The notes beneath the pieces are model-generated. The model had not been told where the DNA came from. It ran no database searches and saw nothing but the letters and a program-made list of their open reading frames with translations. A stretch of DNA of 64,000 bases from Pegoplata infirma (Eukaryota; Arthropoda; Insecta; Diptera; Anthomyiidae), in NCBI GenBank assembly GCA_963921195.1, contig OY992536.1:92361007-92425006 (forward strand), in the 5' to 3' direction. Both the position numbers and the translations under genes were made by a program. The first letter of the stretch is position 1, and each line of letters opens with the position of its first letter. Shown in pieces: positions 22,379 to 31,397 of this stretch.

Positions 22379-23745
22379 CTTGCTTTTTTTTCCACCATCC
22401 TTTCCACCACCGTGTTATTGGCTTCATCCTCCGTGTTATCATAGAGGTCGCATTCGTCCCCAGATTCGGTTTCGAATAAGCCAGATATGTGTCCTATCTG
22501 TTCTGAATCGGAGGCAACAGAACTCTCCGAATTCCTCACTGCATGGGCCTCGTCCTGAATGTCACCCATAGTGGCATCAGCTTTATCCTCCATGCCATCA
22601 CAGAGGTCGCATTCGTTACCAGATTTGGTTTCGAAAATGCCAGATGCATCTCCAATCAGCCTAGAATCGGTCAGCTGAATATCAACCTTTTCCAGATTCT
22701 CCTCCCCAGCCGACTCTGCCACTGGCTTGTCTGCTTCCAAAATAGGCTTCTGGTCGCCCTTGTAGACATTGACTCTTATATGAAAAAAGCCAAATCTAAT
22801 AATGCCGTCAGTCCTGGCTAAAAGCGGAAGCGATTCCTCATTAACCAAGACCACTGCTTGACGACGAGCGCCCTCCATCTCAACCAATCTGGCAATTTGC
22901 CAATTCTGAGTTGGAAGGTCAGGATTGCAGACTTTTATCATCTTTAGAATCACCGCAGTGTCACTTGTAGCCATTGGGATCCATGCATGAGCTCTGGGTT
23001 GCGAGGGGATATCATGTTTTTCCACAACGTCCAGTCTGGCTCCAGGCCATAACTCTCCCACTTGGCTAATGGCAACCTTAAACACGGCTGCGGATCTTTC
23101 GTTTCCAAAAGCAACGAGTTTTACTCGCCCCTGATACCAACCTGCGTTGACAGTAGTAGGGAGAAAATCAGGCATATTCTCAAGAAGCCTATAGTAGATT
23201 TCATTTAGTTTAGTTTCAACTAAACTCCACTTGTCCCTTGGAATACTACAATCCCCATTTTGCCTGTTTATCACAGCCCTAACGAAGTTACCTTTCACCA
23301 CTTCACTAAAAGACTGAGTCCAGACGTTGCCGGTCACCTTAGATCTTTTAGGTAAAGGTTTCTCGTCGGGCGAGCGCAACCTTTTACCAGACTTCGATGA
23401 CGACGCCGAAACAGCGCTCTGTTTGTCAGATGCGCGCATTGCCGAAAGTTTGTCCTGTTCTTCAATGACTCCTTTCGCCCATGATAGCGACGCCCTCTCA
23501 CGTTCGGAGAGCTTCGTTCCATCGAGTTGGCTTAGTCTGTTAATTATTTTCAAACAAAGCCTTCTCTGGTTGTGCCTGACCTTTGATGGCTTAAGTTTCT
23601 TTTTCTTTTTACCACCAATATTAGGCTGAGCACCCCTACCAGAATCAAGGCCGGACTTCAAGGTCGCAACCCTAAGACCAGTGCTAGGACCAGCACCAGT
23701 CGGTGAGGCAGAGCCTCGAACTAAATCGGTATCATTTGTGTCCAT
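22357..23745 (-). CDS. LOA-type ORF1, nucleic-acid-binding/coat-like protein
   Basis: A 462-residue intact frame preceding ORF2. ORF1 proteins of non-LTR elements package the element RNA and act as chaperones. The N-terminal third is basic and low-complexity (GGKKKKKLKPSK near residues 44-55, followed by a charged helix-prone stretch). The middle (about 150-340) is a folded domain with SEVVKGNFVRAVINRQNG and GWYQGRVKLVAFGN. Its later part (RAHAWIP, QNWQIARLVE, GARRQAVVLVNEESL, FGFFHIRVNVY) resembles the DUF4780-type domain seen in fly retrotransposon ORF1s. The C-terminus is very acidic and contains two similar repeats (SGIFETKSGNECDLCD and SGLFETESGDECDLYD). CCHC zinc knuckles, common in related ORF1s, are not evident. 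The domain assignment is from memory of the family. Confidence 0.88.
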   Translation of the reverse strand: MDTNDTDLVRGSASPTGAGPSTGLRVATLKSGLDSGRGAQPNIGGKKKKKLKPSKVRHNQRRLCLKIINRLSQLDGTKLSERERASLSWAKGVIEEQDKLSAMRASDKQSAVSASSSKSGKRLRSPDEKPLPKRSKVTGNVWTQSFSEVVKGNFVRAVINRQNGDCSIPRDKWSLVETKLNEIYYRLLENMPDFLPTTVNAGWYQGRVKLVAFGNERSAAVFKVAISQVGELWPGARLDVVEKHDIPSQPRAHAWIPMATSDTAVILKMIKVCNPDLPTQNWQIARLVEMEGARRQAVVLVNEESLPLLARTDGIIRFGFFHIRVNVYKGDQKPILEADKPVAESAGEENLEKVDIQLTDSRLIGDASGIFETKSGNECDLCDGMEDKADATMGDIQDEAHAVRNSESSVASDSEQIGHISGLFETESGDECDLYDNTEDEANNTVVERMVEKKARCCGSYK

Positions 23746-23857
23746 ATTTTCATTTTCCTTGATGTGGTAATGAAAATATCACAAAAATACCTATTACGAA
23801 CAAACCTATTACGAACAATTTTAGTAATTCAATTTATAGCACGGAGTTAAAATAAAA

Positions 23858-23864
23858 CACGTCC
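23858..23864 (-). promoter_or_regulatory. DPE-like internal promoter motif of the LOA element
   Basis: On the minus strand GGACGTG lies at +25 to +31 counted from the element's first base at 23888, which starts ATTCG. RGWCGTG at about this distance downstream of the start is the known downstream promoter element of fly TATA-less non-LTR retrotransposons. The coincidence with the independently read target duplication supports a complete 5' end. Confidence 0.6.
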
Positions 23865-24084
23865 ACACTCGTCAACAGTTGAACGAATTGGTGTAAAATG
23901 CATACAACATCGAAAAAAGAATTATAATAATTTAAAATAAAATTCTTTTAATTTGGTCAAAAAATATAGAAAAATTTGGAATTTTGTCGAATTTTTCAAT
24001 ATTTTTGAATATGTACGTGATTTTAATATTATCGGTATGGACGCTCAGAAGTTATGAGCAAAAACCGTGACATTAACATTGGGT

Positions 24085-24486
24085 TAGAGATGGGCGCTGG
24101 TCACGTAATTTGCGTGATTCACGTGAATCACGCGTGAGTGATTTTCATTTCAATCACGTGATTGTGAGTGAGTGTGAGCTGAAAAAAAATCTGAGTGAGT
24201 GAGTCATTTATTTTTTGCGTGAGTTTGCGTGATTAGATTAGCCCAATTTTTTTATTTTTTGTAAAAAAAAAATTTTTGGAGTTTTTTTTGGTACGAAAAC
24301 TTTATTGCGTGAGTAGATTTTGCGTGACTCACGCGTGGGCGTGATTGAATCTGGCGTGAGTAAGATTTTTATTACTCACGTGAATAGTGAGTGAGCGTGA
24401 ATAAAAAAAATTGCGTGAGTGATTCGATTATTTTTGCGTGAGCGTGGGTGAGTGTGAGTCAAAATCCACTCACGCACCCATCTCTA
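24085..24486. mobile_element. CACGTGA/GTGAGT-rich mini-hAT element, copy 1 (402 bp)
   Basis: Ends TAGAGATGGGC (24085) and GCACCCATCTCTA (to 24486), with an exact 8-bp duplication CATTGGGT at 24077-24084 and 24487-24494. The inside is almost entirely degenerate GTGAGTGAGTGTGAG and TCACGTGA motifs in both orientations. Non-coding. The structure fits a hAT MITE with dense subterminal repeats. Confidence 0.9.
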
Positions 24487-24541
24487 CATTGGGTTTTTCG
24501 AAAATTCACGTGTTGAAAAATACACAAAACATGGTTTTAAT

Positions 24542-24974
24542 TAGAGTTGGGCACGTGAGTGATTTTTGACTCACACTCACTCACGCTCACGACAGGAATT
24601 TTTGAATCACACACACTCACTCACGAGCAAATTTTTTCTACTCACACTCACAATCACGTGAGTAAATTTAATACAACTCACACTCACGTGCACTCACTCA
24701 AGCTTCACTCACACTCACGTTGACTCACACTCACGAAACTCTTATTCATACAAAAAAAAAACTTAAAAACTAAAATTTGAAAAATCTTTAAAATTTTCAA
24801 CAAAATTTAAAGTTCAGCGAAACTTAAAAAATCGACTCACGCAAAAATCTTACTCACGCACACTCACGCAATTTTTTTCTTCACTCACACTCACGTGAGT
24901 AAAATTGAATTTAGTCACACTTAAGCGTGGTCACGCGTGAATCACGTTCTAATCTGCTCATGTGCCCATCTCTA
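24542..24974. mobile_element. CACGTGA/GTGAGT-rich mini-hAT element, copy 2 (433 bp)
   Basis: Starts TAGAGTTGGGCACGTGAG and ends GTGCCCATCTCTA. The flanking octamers GTTTTAAT (24534-24541) and CTTTTAAT (24975-24982) match at 7 of 8 positions. Internal CACTCACACTCACG arrays are like copy 1 but mostly in the opposite sense, so it is a separate insertion of the same family 55 bp away. Confidence 0.85.
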
Positions 24975-25199
24975 CTTTTAATGACTAGGGTACACCACAA
25001 CAATGTTTGCCAAAGTTTTTTTCCAACCCTATTCTTTATTTACATTAAAATAATACAGTTATGTTAAACAAGATGAGTGTGTGTGTTATAGTTTTATTAA
25101 ATTTTCTCTTTGTAGGATACAACAACAATATTTGTAGGCTACCAAAAATAATTTGTAGGCTACAGGTAGGCTATCAAAAATAACACAGCTCAACATGAA

Positions 25200-25830
25200 A
25201 ATGCGTATTGGATTCTGGTAACTGATTTAGTTAGTGTTTCTTGTGCTGATTCCAAATCTGTGGCCCAAATATGTCTATCACGTCAGGCTTTTGAGTTATT
25301 CGCGGTTAAAGTGCCGAAAAAGGCCATTTTGGACCCTTTTTGATTGCATATAATATAAGATCCTGACATGCGATTGACTTGGTATTAAGCTCAATCGAAA
25401 GTATGTTATATAAAATGTTCTTAAAATTTAATTTTCTAAAATGGTAAAAAAATCATTAACAAAAAACCTTTATTTTTTTATATTTAGTTTATTTACACAG
25501 TGTTTTTTAACAAATTTCCATACAAATACACACGTAAATATTAGATTTAAAGCACTTGTGGCTAATGATATTTTTACCATTATAAAAAAATAAATTTCAA
25601 GAAAATTGTATTTTGTCTTTAAGAGAAAATTACGCACTTTATAATGAGCTTGATATCAAGTCATTCGCATGTCTGGATCATATTTTATAAGCGGTCAAAA
25701 ATGGCTAAAATTGGCCTTTTTTGACACTTTAACCGCGATTTTCTCAAAATTGTGACGTGATAGAAAAATTTGAGTGACCGTTTTGGAATCGGGAAACCAA
25801 ACCCTATAAACTTTTTTTGGTTTCATTCAA
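25200..25830. repeat. foldback inserted between TGTAGGCTAC repeats
   Basis: Arms of about 210 bp: 'catgcgattgacttggtatt' with AAGCTCA (left) mirrors 'aatgagcttgatatcaagtc' (right), and the GCGGTTAAAGTG and CACTTTAACCGCG blocks pair near the outer ends. AT-rich loop about 25440-25600. No coding sequence. Confidence 0.7.
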
Positions 25831-26120
25831 AACGCAGCGACAAACCTCAGATTTGTAGAGCGGTGTAATTTGTAGGCTACAGGTAGGCTACCAAAAATAA
25901 TTTGTAGGCTACTTGTAGGCTACACAATTCTAATGTTTTTGTTTTATTTGCTACTTATTCATTTTTAAAAACAATCGTAAGCTCTCGCTACAAAAACAGA
26001 AATGTGCAAGTATTAGTAGTTATAGCAATTGAATGATTTACATATTCTTTGATTTTAAAACTATACATATCGTCAATTTTGATTGTTTAAGCTACTTTCT
26101 TCGTAGTAATTTAAACGCTG

Positions 26121-26295
26121 AATTACACAAGGTTTAGTGAGAAAAGTCCCAAAAAAACGTTTTTTGACAATAACTCTAAAATCTGAGGGTGTCTGGCAAG
26201 TTTAATGGGCATTTTTGTGATCTACTCGACAAGAACAACAACCTATACTATGTCACATCAGAAGTATTTTTTCACTGTAGCACAGTGTAATTTAC
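26121..26295 (+). repeat. foldback arm (part 2), continuation of 18208-18320
   Basis: Colinear with 13175-13345: AAAAGTCCCAAAAAAACG, GTGTCTGGCAAGTTTAATGGG, the TACTCGACAAGA block, and the terminal CACTGTAGCACAGTG. It begins with the second copy of the AATTACAC duplication. The frame 26205-26405 is partly repeat and is not considered a gene. Confidence 0.85.
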
Positions 26296-27487
26296 ATTTT
26301 GGTAAACACACAAATATATCATTTCTTATGTCTATTACTCTAAATAATTATAAACAAAAAAAAAAATATTATTCTACACAAATATTGTTTTTAAACAAAA
26401 TTTAAGCGAATTAGTAATACTTGGCACCTGATGCAATATGAAAATATTTTTTTATTGCAATTTTTGTGTATTTACAATATTTTGAAATGTAAACAGTGAT
26501 ATCAATTTAGTGATTTTGAAATATTGCAAGATGTAAAAAAAAAATATTTATTATTTGAATTCTCCCAAACAAACTGATCGAAAAATTAGAAATTAGAAAA
26601 TGTTTACCGCATCTTTTTAAACAGTTATTATGAAAAACCACTATTAATTTAAAAAGTAAAACTTCGCAAACTGGACTTTTGGCATAAATTTAATTCAAAT
26701 TTGTCTAATAAAATTTTATAAAAAATAATTAAAAACATCTTCAATTAATCACTTCCATTAAAAATTAATCAAAACCTTCCATCATTTCTCAAAAAACACT
26801 TTTTTTGATTTTTTTAAAAAAATCGCCAGTGTTTTTATAAATCGCTTGTATTTCCATGACATTGTTTTCTTTATAATGATGGTAATCAAAATAAATTTTA
26901 ATTTATTAATAATTGCTAATAAGTCACGAAAACCATTGTGAGATTTTCATTTAAATGGTTTTTAAAAAATGTTAATTGTATAAAATAAATTTTATTTGAA
27001 ACAAAAATATTATTTTGTTTTTCTACAAACAATTTGTGTCAAAAGCGAAACAAAATTCTGTTTTTGTTTATTTTAATTTATTTTATCTTTTGAAACGCCT
27101 GCATATGACAATATTAATTCATGTTAAATGTTTATAAATTGACATTGTCAGTTGTCAATTTATATCATCACCTACATATATACATTAATATTTTGTTTAA
27201 ATTATCGCAATTTTATTATTTAAAAGAAATGAGAAAATTAATTGATATAAATGTGTATTTTTGTTAGTTTTTTTTTCACTTTCATGCAAAATTACCAAAA
27301 TGTATTAAAAAAATTTAAATTAAATTAATATTTTACAATGTAACCTTCGATAATGCGACAAAGTGGTCAAATCAATCTTAATTTCACGGATAATTGATGA
27401 TGGTAATTTATTTAAATATTTTAAAACCTATAACGATTTGGCCGAAAGACGTTCAGGCCTGTAAAATTAACAAACTTTCTGAGCAAA
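26296..27487. other. AT-rich stretch, no feature recognised
   Basis: About 1.2 kb of strongly AT-rich sequence without recognisable repeats, inverted structures or coding frames. It may be unique host DNA. Confidence 0.4.
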
Positions 27488-27900
27488 TGAAAGTAAGAAA
27501 ACTCTAGTCGGTCAAGAATGACCACATAATACCCTACATTAGTATTTTTCCTGAAAAAATGGTTCCAAGTTCGAATCTGGACCGATTGGATCTATCTTTT
27601 GTCAAATTGTTAATAAGCGTAAAAAACACTCAAAAACCAAATTTGAGTGAATTAGGCTTCCATTTGTGTTTCATATGGGGCCAGAGTTCATAAATAGTTC
27701 AATTATAATCAGCTTTGGTTATTCCATTACGCGTTAAACACACAAAAACAAAATTTTTAATGAAATATTTTTATGAAATCTGAGAGATTTATGCGAATCG
27801 GGAAGTTGGTTTGTATTGGGGCTACAAGAAAAACTGGTCCATTTCCTTTTTTCTAGCACGAACCGTTTTTGAGGTATTCGCTGTTAAAAAGTGAAAAAAA
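27488..27900 (-). repeat. mini-me-related repeat, TAGTCGGTCAAGA type, inverted
   Basis: Reverse-complement relative of 29602-30428: AAGTAAGAAAACTCTAGTCG, GACCACATAATACCCTACA, AAGTTCGAATCTGGACCGAT and 'aaatttgagtgaattagg' appear in the mirrored order. The 5' hairpin end is missing, so it is truncated or runs into the adjacent foldback. Confidence 0.7.
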
Positions 27901-28630
27901 AAAAAAAATAATTTCGCACTTTTGGTGGTCCACTGTTACAAATTCTTTCCAAAAAAAGGACTTGATTTCATATTAAATGGATCTCCTGATTCCACAGCTG
28001 TAACCCAATTTTTTCTAGCAAGTTGCGTTTTCGTGATATTTGCGTTTGAAAATTTTTCCACGTGAAAATCTCAAACGCGAATATCGTGAAAACGGAACAT
28101 GCTAGAAAATTTGGATTGCAAATTTTGGAAGCAGGAGGTCCAATTTATATGAAATCAAGTCCTATTTGTTAGAACCCAATAAGCAATTTTAAAATTCAAG
28201 AGCAAATCAAGTATAAATCAAGTGTAAATCAAGCCCTTATTTCCAATCTATGCTTGAATTATACTTGAATTACACTGGAATTCAATAGCATTCTCCAGCA
28301 AAACGGATACTTGAATTCAAGCGCTGTTTTACACTGGAAAACCAGTGATAAGGCTGTAAAAACAGGGCTTGAATTCCAGTGTCCGTTTTGCTGGAGTATG
28401 CGATTGAATTCAAGTGTAATTCAAGTATAAATCAAGCAGGGGCTGGAATTTATGGCTTGATTTACACTTGTTTTATACTTGATTTGCACTTGATTTTTAA
28501 AATTGCTTATTGGGAAGAAACATAACAGTGGGCCCCCAAACATGAAATTATTTTTTGTTTGACTTTTTAACGGCGAATATCGCAAAACGGTAGGTGCTAG
28601 GCAAAATTGGGTGGCAGATTTGGATTCACG
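27830..28630. repeat. foldback interrupted by a 340-bp palindromic element
   Basis: The left arm (27830-28060: TTTTTCTAGCACGAACCG, CTTTTGGTGGTCCACTGTTA, GGACTTGATTTCAT) is mirrored by the right arm (28065-28630: ATGAAATCAAGTCC, TAACAGTGGGCCCCCAAA, GTAGGTGCTAGG). The right arm is broken at 28174/28515 by a separate palindromic element. Confidence 0.75.
28175..28514. mobile_element. AATCAAGT-rich palindromic MITE (340 bp)
   Basis: Ends CCCAATAAGCAATTTTAAAA (28175) and its complement (ending 28514). The arms extend through repeated AATCAAGTGTAAATCAAG/TTGAATTCAAG units and pair almost to the centre, which carries GCAAAACGGA and TCCGTTTTGC. Removal of this block restores a continuous arm of the surrounding foldback. 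I could not define a clean target duplication. Confidence 0.8.
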
Positions 28631-28779
28631 AGTGAAAAATCGATAAGAATCAGTTGGATATTTCACTGGGAGGTTTTTGTTGTCGAACAGTGTAAATATT
28701 TAGCAATAACTCGAAAACAGGATCAGATCAAAATAAAGAGGAGTAAAATGTAATTTCCCGTTTTTGTCACCATTTTAGC

Positions 28780-29400
28780 ACAACCTTAACTTTTTTGAAG
28801 AGGGGTGTGAGTAGTCAAATATGTATATGACCAACCCAAAATATTTTTTAAATTCAAACATTTTCTAAAAACATACCTACCCTCTATATTAACCCTTAAT
28901 GGTTTAATCATCTTCTGCATCCTGGAGGAGTCAGTAGTGAGTCCCACCCCCATTTATTATTACCTCCCAACATTTTCATACCTACCCTCTATCACCACAA
29001 ATTATAGTGGGGGGAAATTTTATAAAAAATATAATTTTGTATTGGAGCACCCTTGGAGAGTGGAGATAGATGTATATATGTTTTGAAAAAATATTGAGGG
29101 CATTAATAAATGGGGGCTGGTCCCACTACTGACCCTTCTGAACATCTGATTTATTTTAAGCATTTTTTTTAGTACGCAGAAAAACAAAAATTAAAAAAAA
29201 ATAGAATTTGAACCATTTTTGAAGTTGTTTTGATTAAAAAATATTATAGTAAAGGAACGAGATCTGTATTTTTGAAAATTCGATATCTTTTGAACAGGTC
29301 ATAAAAAAAATTAAAATTTACTATGAAGAAGTTTTCGAAGAGTTAAAAAAATTAACAAAAAACTGACAAAGTTTTAAATAAAACATTTTTTTTTTTTGTT
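28780..29400. repeat. partial copy of the 42-47 kb palindrome family
   Basis: Phrases 'cctaccctctat', 'atttattattacctcccaacat', 'aatgggggctggtcccacta' and 'attcgatatcttttgaacagg' match the tandem units and outer arm of the block at 42056-46964. Two short internal units are inverted relative to each other around 29010. Non-coding. Confidence 0.65.
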
Positions 29401-29499
29401 TTTCTGTAAAGACAGTTGAGCTCAGGCTCTAATTATAATTATGTATTATAATTTTTTAATCATGTTATATATGGTTTGAATTGAGAAAGGTGTTTTTGT

Positions 29500-31010
29500 T
29501 TAGAAAAAGTCTCAGATTCTGAGATATTTTTCGTATAGAAAAAGTCTCAGATTCTGAGGCATTATTCGTGTCGACAAAGTTTTAGATTCTGAGATATTTT
29601 TATACCCTACACCATTCTGTGGTACAGGGTATAATGAGTTTGTGCTGATGTTTGTAACTACCCGAAATATTGGTCCTAGACCCACATTTAAGTATACCGA
29701 TCGACTCAGAATCACTTTTTGAATAGATTTAGCGATGTCCGTCTATCCGTCCGTCCGTCTGTCCATCCGTCCATGTAAACGGTGTGCGCACGACACAGGT
29801 CGCAGTTTTTAACCGATTTGTCTGAAATTTGAAACTTAAGCTTCTTTTGACCCAAATACAAACGCTATTGAAAAAATAGGTCCATGTTTTGACCTAGCCC
29901 CCATTCAAAGGTTCTCTTTAGTTTTGGCTCAAATGGCTCTAACAACCGTACTATAAAAGGTATCTTTTCGAAATTTGTCAGGTAAACGTGTTTTGTCATC
30001 ACAAGTCACCATTTCGAATTTTAAAGGAATCGGCCAGTTCTTTTTGTAGCCCCCATACAAACCACCTTCCCAATTTTCACATAAATCTCTCAAATTTCAT
30101 GAAAATAGAAAATATTTAATTAAAATTTTGTTTGCGTATGTTAAACGCGTACTTTAATAACTTTATCAAATATAATTACCATCGGCCCATTTTTGGGCTT
30201 AGGCCCCATGAGAAAATTTCGCCCGATATTCACTTAAAGCGGTTTATTGGCAACAAATCGAAATCTATTTCACTCAAATTTGATTTGTGAGTGTTTTGTT
30301 CGCTTTTTTAATATTTGACAAAATATAGATCTAATCGGTCCATTTTTGAACTTGGGACCTATTTTTCGGGAAACTCTGGTGTAGGGTATTATATGGTCGG
30401 TCTTGACCGACTATAATTTTCTTACTTGTTTGTATAGAAAACGTCTCAGATTCTGAGACATTTTTTTGTAAAGTAAAAGTCTCAGATGCTAAGATATTTT
30501 TCGTTTTTTTTGTTTAGAAAAAGTCTTAAATCAAGAGACATTTTTTGTTTAGAAAAATTCTCAGATTCTGAAATACTTTTCGTATAGAAAAAGTTTCATA
30601 TTCTGAGACATTATTCGTGTAGAAAAAGTTCAGATTCTGACACATTTTTCGTATAGAAAACGTCTCAGATTCTGAGACATTATTCGTGTAGTTTTAGACT
30701 CTGAGCAATTTTTCGCATAGTAAAAGTTTCAGATTCTGCGAATTTTTATGTGAAGAAAAAATATCAGATTCTAAGGAAGTTTTCGTATTAAAAAATCTCA
30801 GATTCTGAGATTTATCGTATAGAAAATAATCTCAATTTCTGATAAATTTTTCGTAAAAAAAAAGTCTCAGATTCCGGGAAATTTTTCATATAGAAAAAGT
30901 CTTAGCTTATAAAATAAAATAAAATATTTTTCGTTTAGAAAAAGTCTCAGATTCAGAAATATTTTTAGTACAAAAAAAACTCAGATTCTTAAAAAATTTT
31001 CGTGTATAAT
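29500..31010. repeat. TCTCAGATTCTGAGA minisatellite, copy 1, split by mini-me
   Basis: Tandem but degenerate units of about 35-40 bp: GTCTCAGATTCTGAGAC (itself near-palindromic), then ATTTTTCGTATAGAAAAA. Two to three units occur at 29505-29600 and some fifteen at 30430-31010, with a mini-me-type element in between. The later units are more decayed than those of the array at 57857-58990. Confidence 0.85.
29602..30428 (+). repeat. mini-me-related repeat, GGTCGGTCTTGACCGAC type
   Basis: Starts TATACCCTACACCATTCTGTG with a hairpin to ACAGGGTATAAT, then ACCCGAAATATTGGTCC, GATGTCCGTCTATCCGTCCG, and ends with a GTCGGTCTTGACCGAC hairpin and TTTTCTTACTTGTTT. The overall plan is the same as the mini-me copies, but the sequence is a distinct subfamily. 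It was inserted into the minisatellite. Confidence 0.75.
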
Positions 31011-31397
31011 CTTAATATAAATATACAAATAATATTCAATTAAAATCACGTATCTAGCTATAAATTATAATTATAGATTTATATTAAACAACAATAATAA
31101 TAAATTGCAATTTAATACAAATGGTGCAAAAATCTTTGTTATTAGTATACTAATTTAAACAACATAAATTCTTAATTGGGACATAAACAATAATTGAACA
31201 TTGTGCAGATTATGAATTCTGTGGCAATAAGTGATAATAGGTTAAGTCGTCATAAAGGCATATCAAATTTTTGGATTGCTGCTGTACAACATATAAAGAA
31301 TTTCATTTTCTTCTCTAAACTAAAGTTACATTTTAAAAAAGTAAAATCTAAAAATTTTGTAAAAAAAAAAATTAATTTTATTTCACATTTATATGTA
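31011..31397. other. AT-rich stretch, no gene supported
   Basis: An 88-codon frame (31194-31460) crosses into the following repeat and is Lys/Phe/Asn-rich. I do not consider it a gene. Otherwise nothing was recognised. Confidence 0.4.

Larger units (their letters stand above)
18682..23888 (-). mobile_element. Full-length LOA-type non-LTR retrotransposon (5.2 kb)
   Basis: It has a complete layout on the minus strand: a short 5' UTR with a DPE-like motif, ORF1 (22357-23745), ORF2 (18785-22378) overlapping it by 22 bp, about 100 bp of 3' UTR, and a terminal (AACCT)4-type tail at the left edge. A 7-bp direct repeat TGGTGTA flanks it (18675-18681 and 23889-23895), consistent with a target duplication. 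Both ORFs are undamaged, so the copy could be active. A truncated sister copy lies at 1-453. It sits inside the hAT-like element and is therefore younger than it. Confidence 0.9.
18321..26120. mobile_element. 7.8 kb hAT-like element hosting nested insertions
   Basis: The left end CAGCGTTTGAAAGCCTACG and the right end (reverse complement CAGCGTTTAAATTACTACG) form terminal inverted repeats. They are flanked by an exact 8-bp duplication AATTACAC at 18313-18320 and 26121-26128. The flanking sequence is a continuous foldback arm once this block is removed. TGTAGGCTAC-type subterminal repeats occur near both ends (18509-18580, 25125-25180, 25865-25925), as hAT transposases often bind. No hAT transposase was recognised. 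Most of the interior is other elements: a full LOA LINE, two mini-hATs and a foldback. The original element was therefore short and non-autonomous. Confidence 0.88.
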
